Below are positions 13,404 to 17,227 of a stretch of 17,227 nucleotides of DNA, piece by piece. The DNA is from Cytophagales bacterium. Lineage in GTDB: Bacteria; Bacteroidota; Bacteroidia; Cytophagales; Cyclobacteriaceae. The DNA is taken from positions 1-17,227 of the forward strand of contig JAJCYK010000411.1 in assembly GCA_029262935.1 (NCBI GenBank), read 5' to 3'. The notes under the pieces are model-generated. The model was not told where the DNA came from. It did no database searches and was given only the letters and a program-made list of their open reading frames with translations. Within the stretch, counting starts at the first letter, position 1. Each line of letters begins with the position of its first letter. The position numbers were made by a program, and so were the translations under genes.

Positions 13404-15422
13404 ATGAAAAGCACGGTATTGATAATAGTTGCTTGTTGTACTCTGGTTGCTACAGCCCAGAATAATCCACATCTTCAAGCCGTTGATATTTTCGACTTGG
13501 AATATGTTTCCGATCCACAAATATCCCAGACAGGTGATCGTGTGCTATATGTAAGAAACTTTAAAGATATTATGACGGATAGGAATCTGTCAAACGTTTG
13601 GATGGTTAATTACGATGGTACTAAACACAGACCGGTAACTACCGGCAATCAGAACGACCATACCCCTCGATGGTCACCTAGTGGAGACCGAATAATATAT
13701 GTTTCAAACAAGGACCAATCCTCCCAAATCTACTTGAAATGGCTAGATACAGGAGTTGAAACTAAACTTTCCAATATCAATCAAAGCCCTAGCAACATTA
13801 CTTGGTCTCCAAACGGGAAATGGGTGGCCTTTACTATGTTTGTGCCCACAGAGGCTACACCTTTGGCCACACTAAAGGGTAAGCCCCAAGGTGCAGATTG
13901 GAACGAACCTCCAAAGTTTATAGACGACATGACCTATCGCTCAGATGGAAGAGGTTATTTAAAGGAGGGGCATGCTCAATTGTTTATTATCTCTACTGAT
14001 GGAGGCACTCCCAGACAAATTACATTTGTTGAAAACAATGTAAGCAGTCCAGCCTGGGCTAAAGACAATCAATCCTTATTTTTTGACGCCAATTTACATG
14101 AAGACAGGGACCATAACCCTAGAAACATTGATATCTATGAGGTTAACATTTCTACCAGTACAGTCCAACCCATTACTAACCGTCAAGGAGTTGATTCTAA
14201 CCCAATAGTGTCTCCCAGTGGAGCGATGATAGCCTTCACAGGTTACGAAGATCGTTATCAGGGCTATCAGATAAGTAGGTTGTATACCATAAACAAAGAT
14301 GGTAGTGGCCTTAAAGAAATTTCGGCTGGGCTGGATCGCGATGTAAGCAACGTACAATGGGCGGGTGACGGAAAAGGGGTTTATTTTCAATATGCGGATA
14401 AGGGCAACGAAAAATTGGCCCATTTAAGCCTTTCTGGAAAAGTAACAGACTTAGCTAGCAACGTGGGTGGCCTTTCTACAGGCAGACCGTACAGCGCAGG
14501 GGCCTTCTCGGCTACCGCTGATGGTCGATTTGCATTTACCTTGGGTGGGACGGACCATCCTGCAGATTTGGCAATAGGTGGCAAAAAATCCTCGGTAAAA
14601 CGCTTAACCTCCCTTAATGATGACTTGTTTTCATATCGAAAGTTGGGAAAAGTCGAAGAGATCTGGTTTAAATCTTCCCACGACCAAAAAGATGTGCAGG
14701 GCTGGATTTGTTATCCCCCCGATTTTGATGCCTCCCAAAAATACCCCTTGTTGCTTGAGATTCACGGTGGTCCTTTTGCCGCTTATGGTCCCTGGTTTTC
14801 TTTTGAAGTGCAAATGTACGCCGCTGCAGGTTACGTCGTGCTATATACCAACCCCAGAGGAAGCACCAGCTATGGTGAGGATTTTGGGAATGCCATTCAT
14901 CACAATTATCCCGGGGAAGACTACCACGACTTGATGTCAGGGGTAGATGCTTTGATTGATATGGGATCTATTGATGAAAGTCAATTGTACGTAACGGGTG
15001 GTTCTGGAGGCGGTGTCTTGACCGCATGGATCGTGGGTAATACCGACCGCTTTAGGGCAGCTGTAGTAGCCAAACCCGTAATCAATTGGTACAGTTTTGT
15101 TTTGTACTCGGACGGCGCCTCTTATCACAAATATTGGTTTCCAGGGGTACCCTGGGAGAATATGGAACATTACATGAAGCGTTCGCCTATATCCCTGGTG
15201 GGCAACGTAACGACACCTACACTGCTACTTACAGGTGAGTCAGATTTTCGCACTCCCATCGCAGAATCGGAGCAATATTATCGGGCCTTGAAGTTACAAA
15301 AAGTAGAAACCGGTATGGTGCGTATTCCGGGTGCATCCCATGGTATTGCAGCCAGACCAAGCAACCTGATGGCTAAGGTAGCCCATATATTGGCCTGGTT
15401 TGAACGATACCAGGAAGAGTAG
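13404..15422 (+). CDS. Secreted S9-family serine peptidase (prolyl oligopeptidase/acylaminoacyl peptidase type)
   Basis: This 672-residue exported enzyme starts MKSTVLIIVACCTLVATAQNN, a signal peptide cut near TAQ. Residues about 25-400 form a beta-propeller of PD40-like repeats (RWSPSGDRIIYVSNKD, TWSPNGKWVAF, AWAKDNQSLFF, SPSGAMIAFTG). Residues about 415-672 form the alpha/beta-hydrolase domain: LLLEIHGGPFAAYG, then nucleophile Ser534 in VTGGSGGGVLT, Asp614 in LTGESDFRTPI, and His646 in IPGASHGIAARP. Such enzymes cut short peptides, often releasing N-terminal dipeptides or acylated residues, and in Bacteroidota act in the periplasm on imported peptides. Subfamily specificity (S9C against DPP-like) cannot be fixed by eye. 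It is a single gene with a long upstream gap, ending 24 bases from a convergent gene. Confidence 0.95.
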   Translation: MKSTVLIIVACCTLVATAQNNPHLQAVDIFDLEYVSDPQISQTGDRVLYVRNFKDIMTDRNLSNVWMVNYDGTKHRPVTTGNQNDHTPRWSPSGDRIIYVSNKDQSSQIYLKWLDTGVETKLSNINQSPSNITWSPNGKWVAFTMFVPTEATPLATLKGKPQGADWNEPPKFIDDMTYRSDGRGYLKEGHAQLFIISTDGGTPRQITFVENNVSSPAWAKDNQSLFFDANLHEDRDHNPRNIDIYEVNISTSTVQPITNRQGVDSNPIVSPSGAMIAFTGYEDRYQGYQISRLYTINKDGSGLKEISAGLDRDVSNVQWAGDGKGVYFQYADKGNEKLAHLSLSGKVTDLASNVGGLSTGRPYSAGAFSATADGRFAFTLGGTDHPADLAIGGKKSSVKRLTSLNDDLFSYRKLGKVEEIWFKSSHDQKDVQGWICYPPDFDASQKYPLLLEIHGGPFAAYGPWFSFEVQMYAAAGYVVLYTNPRGSTSYGEDFGNAIHHNYPGEDYHDLMSGVDALIDMGSIDESQLYVTGGSGGGVLTAWIVGNTDRFRAAVVAKPVINWYSFVLYSDGASYHKYWFPGVPWENMEHYMKRSPISLVGNVTTPTLLLTGESDFRTPIAESEQYYRALKLQKVETGMVRIPGASHGIAARPSNLMAKVAHILAWFERYQEE

Positions 15423-15446
15423 GTTTTAACTAAAAGAGTAAAGAGT

Positions 15447-15812
15447 TTAACTTACCCCTTTAAACCATTCAGCATACTTTTCGCCAAGAATAGGTAGCGG
15501 TTTTTCTTTACCATTTACTGCATTCATTATACCTATAATGGCAAAAATGAATATACATAAGCTCACCACCAAAAAAATCAACTGTCCGAGAATAGGTATA
15601 ACATTAATAAGTGCCAACACAATGCCGGTAGCAAAGAGTCCTAATGATTGCCGAATGTGATAGCTTCCAAAAGCATTCTTTTTTTCTTGGTTCATTATAA
15701 TGGCAATAATCAATCCGATCACGGTGATGTAGGCGATTATACCAATTGTTTTGTCTTCAACGGGTGCAGACTCTGATTGTGGGGATTCCACTTGTGGGTT
15801 TTCTTCTTCCAT
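15447..15812 (-). CDS. DUF4870 (Tic20-like) small membrane protein
   Basis: This 121-residue protein has an acidic N-terminal tail (1-20, rich in Glu, Pro and Ser) and three hydrophobic segments at about 22-40, 56-72 and 77-99. The first loop carries NAFGSYHIRQSLGL and the end carries AVNGKEKPLPILGEKYAEWF, the arrangement typical of DUF4870 proteins. In these, a short basic loop with H-x-R/K-Q lies between the first two membrane helices. Function is unknown in bacteria; distant similarity to the chloroplast import protein Tic20 has been noted for the wider group. It is a single gene convergent with the S9 peptidase gene, with no evident partner. Confidence 0.88.
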   Translation of the reverse strand: MEEENPQVESPQSESAPVEDKTIGIIAYITVIGLIIAIIMNQEKKNAFGSYHIRQSLGLFATGIVLALINVIPILGQLIFLVVSLCIFIFAIIGIMNAVNGKEKPLPILGEKYAEWFKGVS

Positions 15813-15986
15813 TATTTAGTAAGTTACAATTACAGCCCTAATATATGGATTTATATGACTTTAGGAATTGAAAGTTCCAATTATCCATTTTAAAACAATA
15901 TGTTACTTTTAATTATTTGGAGTTATTTTCCCCTTTGACTAAGGAAGTTCAAAAATATTCTAATACAATCTATTGAGATAACTGTC

Positions 15987-16850
15987 ATGGTACTTATTAT
16001 TTCAATCCTGACCCTGGTGATACTTGGGATTTGGTTTTGGCCTAAATCAAAAACCGCTGTTTCTATCTTCCCCAACGCCTGGAGGCAGGTAATGGACCAA
16101 CGGGTGACTTTTTATAGCAACCTCCAGCAACAGGAAAAGGAACGGTTTGAAAGCTCGATTATCAGGTTCTTAAATCAAGTATCCATTGTCGGTGTAAAAA
16201 CTGAAATTGGCATTGAGGATAAGTTATTAGTAGCTAGCAGTGCAATTATACCAGTGTTTGGTTTCCCCCAATGGGAGTATGTATTTTTAGACGAAGTAAT
16301 TGTTTACCCTGAACTCTTTAATCACAACTTTCAACTAGGAGCCGAGGACTCTCTCATTAGTGGGATGGTAGGTTCCGGGCACATGGAAGGGAAAATGATA
16401 CTTTCAAAGAAATCGCTTCATCATGGTTTCTCGAATTCAAGGGACAAAAAGAATGTAGGTATTCATGAGTTTATTCACCTAATTGATAAACAAGATGGTG
16501 TTATCGATGGTGTACCGTCGGTACTATGGGATCATACTTCCAGCATACCCTGGTTAACATTGATCAACGAAAAGATCCATAAGATCAGGAATACCTCTAG
16601 TGATATCAATACCTATGGGGGGACCAACCAGCAAGAATTCGTTTCAGTTGCCGGAGAGTACTTTTTTGAGCGACCTCACCTGCTTAAAAAGAAACACCCG
16701 AAACTATTTCAAGCTTTAAAAATGGTATTTCAACAGGACCCAACGGAAATTATTCACTCCAAATTTGCTACCAAAGAAACCTTGTCAAGAAACGCGCTCT
16801 GCCCCTGTAATAGTGGCAAAAAGTTTAAAAGATGTTGCTTAGGTACCTAA
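15987..16850 (+). CDS. MtfA-like zinc metallopeptidase (M90) with C-terminal SEC-C motif
   Basis: This 287-residue protein has an N-terminal membrane segment (about 1-18, ending GIWFWPK), absent from E. coli MtfA. It then has the M90 domain: IHEFIHLIDKQDG carries the zinc ligands His160 and His164 and catalytic Glu161, and NQQEFVSVAGEYFFERPHLL carries the likely third ligand Glu217. The usual motif is HEFAHxLD; here it is HEFIHLID. At the C-terminus SRNALCPCNSGKKFKRCC is a complete SEC-C zinc motif (Cys272, Cys274, Cys283, Cys284), otherwise found in SecA and various fusion proteins. E. coli MtfA binds the repressor Mlc and has aminopeptidase activity; whether that role applies here is unknown, since no Mlc or PTS gene is near. 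The gene is convergent with an acyl-CoA ligase gene, 12 bases apart. Confidence 0.88.
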   Translation: MVLIISILTLVILGIWFWPKSKTAVSIFPNAWRQVMDQRVTFYSNLQQQEKERFESSIIRFLNQVSIVGVKTEIGIEDKLLVASSAIIPVFGFPQWEYVFLDEVIVYPELFNHNFQLGAEDSLISGMVGSGHMEGKMILSKKSLHHGFSNSRDKKNVGIHEFIHLIDKQDGVIDGVPSVLWDHTSSIPWLTLINEKIHKIRNTSSDINTYGGTNQQEFVSVAGEYFFERPHLLKKKHPKLFQALKMVFQQDPTEIIHSKFATKETLSRNALCPCNSGKKFKRCCLGT

Positions 16851-16862
16851 GAAAACTCATCA

Positions 16863-17227
16863 TCAGACTTTTGCTCTTAGTTCCTTTTTCAAGATCTTGC
16901 CTGTAGCACTCATTGGCAGAGCGTCCAGGAACTCAATATAGCGGGGGTATTTGTAGTCGGCAATTTTTGATTTGGTCCAAGCCATCAGTTCCTGATCATT
17001 TATCTCATGCCCCTGATTAAGTACCACGAATGCCTTGATGTCTTCCCCCATTTTATCATCGGGGACGCCAATAATTGCTACTAGTGAAACGGCTGGATGT
17101 TTGATCATAACTTCCTCTACTTCCCGGGGATAAACATTTAACCCCCCTCTAATGATCATGTCTTTGGTGCGATCCACTATATAAAAAAAACCATCTTCAT
17201 CTTTAACAGCGATGTCCCCAGAATGCA
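16863..17227 (-). CDS. Acyl-CoA synthetase/AMP-dependent ligase (ANL superfamily), C-terminal part, cut by window edge
   Basis: The frame is open to the right edge, so a GTG at 17177 is not the true start. Reading on, residues HSGDIAVKDEDGFFYI precede VDRTKDMIIRGGLNVYPREVEE. This is the A7-A8 hinge of adenylate-forming enzymes. SATGKILKKEL near the end is motif A10 with the adenylation Lys. About 120 residues of the C-terminal domain are present; the larger N-terminal ATP-binding domain lies outside. NVYPREVE and the rest of this stretch fit fatty-acid-CoA or short/medium-chain acyl-CoA ligases more than peptide synthetases, but the substrate cannot be told from this part. The enzyme activates a carboxylate with ATP and then transfers it to CoA. 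Confidence 0.9.
   Translation of the reverse strand, partial: HSGDIAVKDEDGFFYIVDRTKDMIIRGGLNVYPREVEEVMIKHPAVSLVAIIGVPDDKMGEDIKAFVVLNQGHEINDQELMAWTKSKIADYKYPRYIEFLDALPMSATGKILKKELRAKV

Noticed and set aside
14991..15020. Nucleophile motif GGSGGG in the S9 peptidase, where GGSYGG is common in the family
   Set aside because: The triad Ser534, Asp614, His646 is complete, and GGSGGG is, to my knowledge, a normal variant in bacterial S9 enzymes, so this is not evidence of altered activity.
15423..15446. TTTAACT-like repeats between the S9 and DUF4870 genes as a terminator
   Set aside because: The two copies are not complementary (GTTTTAAC and GTTTAAC are direct repeats), so no stem forms.
15880..15986. 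Possible hairpin with GGAA/TTCC in the gap before the MtfA-like gene
   Set aside because: The stem is only 4-5 bp with no T-run, so it is too weak to call.

Overview
The window looks like a chromosomal stretch from a member of the Bacteroidota, most likely a marine-type Flavobacteriales (Cryomorphaceae/Schleiferiaceae-like). This is inferred from gene content (DUF2891, DUF4870, CarboxypepD_reg-like domains, a flavobacterial Lys-rich exported protein), from the absence of Shine-Dalgarno sequences, from several GTG/TTG starts, and from TAnnTTTG-type -7 elements. No rRNA, tRNA, CRISPR, insertion sequence or prophage gene is visible. It is mostly a mosaic of short operons with ordinary metabolic, transport and envelope functions.

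Layout. (1) 1-1282: an ECF sigma factor gene and an overlapping gene for a two-TM anti-sigma-like protein face away from the start of a small membrane protein that runs off the left edge. Between them lie two mirror-image ECF-type promoters (GTAAC-N17-CGTC on each strand). (2) 1283-2656, minus strand: a Lys-rich exported protein, a DeoC-fold protein that has lost its Schiff-base lysine, and acylphosphatase. (3) 2837-4813: an amylosucrase-type GH13 enzyme. (4) 4864-5232: a small lipoprotein. (5) 5320-8701: a polyamine module, aguB-aguA (agmatine to N-carbamoylputrescine to putrescine). It is bracketed by two paralogous single-pass membrane proteins with a periplasmic CarboxypepD_reg-like domain; the first also carries a cytoplasmic zinc anti-sigma-like HxxxCxxC module. 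(6) 8817-10795: a secreted esterase and a DUF2891 lipoprotein. (7) 10833-12953: an ArsR-family repressor with an operator-like palindrome on its promoter, followed by a SulP anion transporter. (8) 12954-13403: a non-coding gap with a hairpin and a nested palindrome. (9) 13404-15422: a secreted S9 peptidase. (10) 15447-15812: a DUF4870 membrane protein, minus strand. (11) 15987-16850: an MtfA-like M90 metallopeptidase fused to a SEC-C zinc motif. (12) 16863 to the right edge, minus strand: the C-terminal part of an acyl-CoA ligase-type (ANL) enzyme.

How the genes work together. The sigma/anti-sigma pair probably forms an autoregulated envelope-responsive switch that also drives the divergent membrane gene. 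AguB and AguA carry out consecutive steps. The ArsR protein probably controls its own gene and the SulP transporter. The most interesting points are the symmetric divergent ECF promoters, the paralogous membrane sensor-like pair around the agmatine genes, the degenerate DeoC homologue, and the M90/SEC-C fusion. No complete novel defence or mobile system was found.
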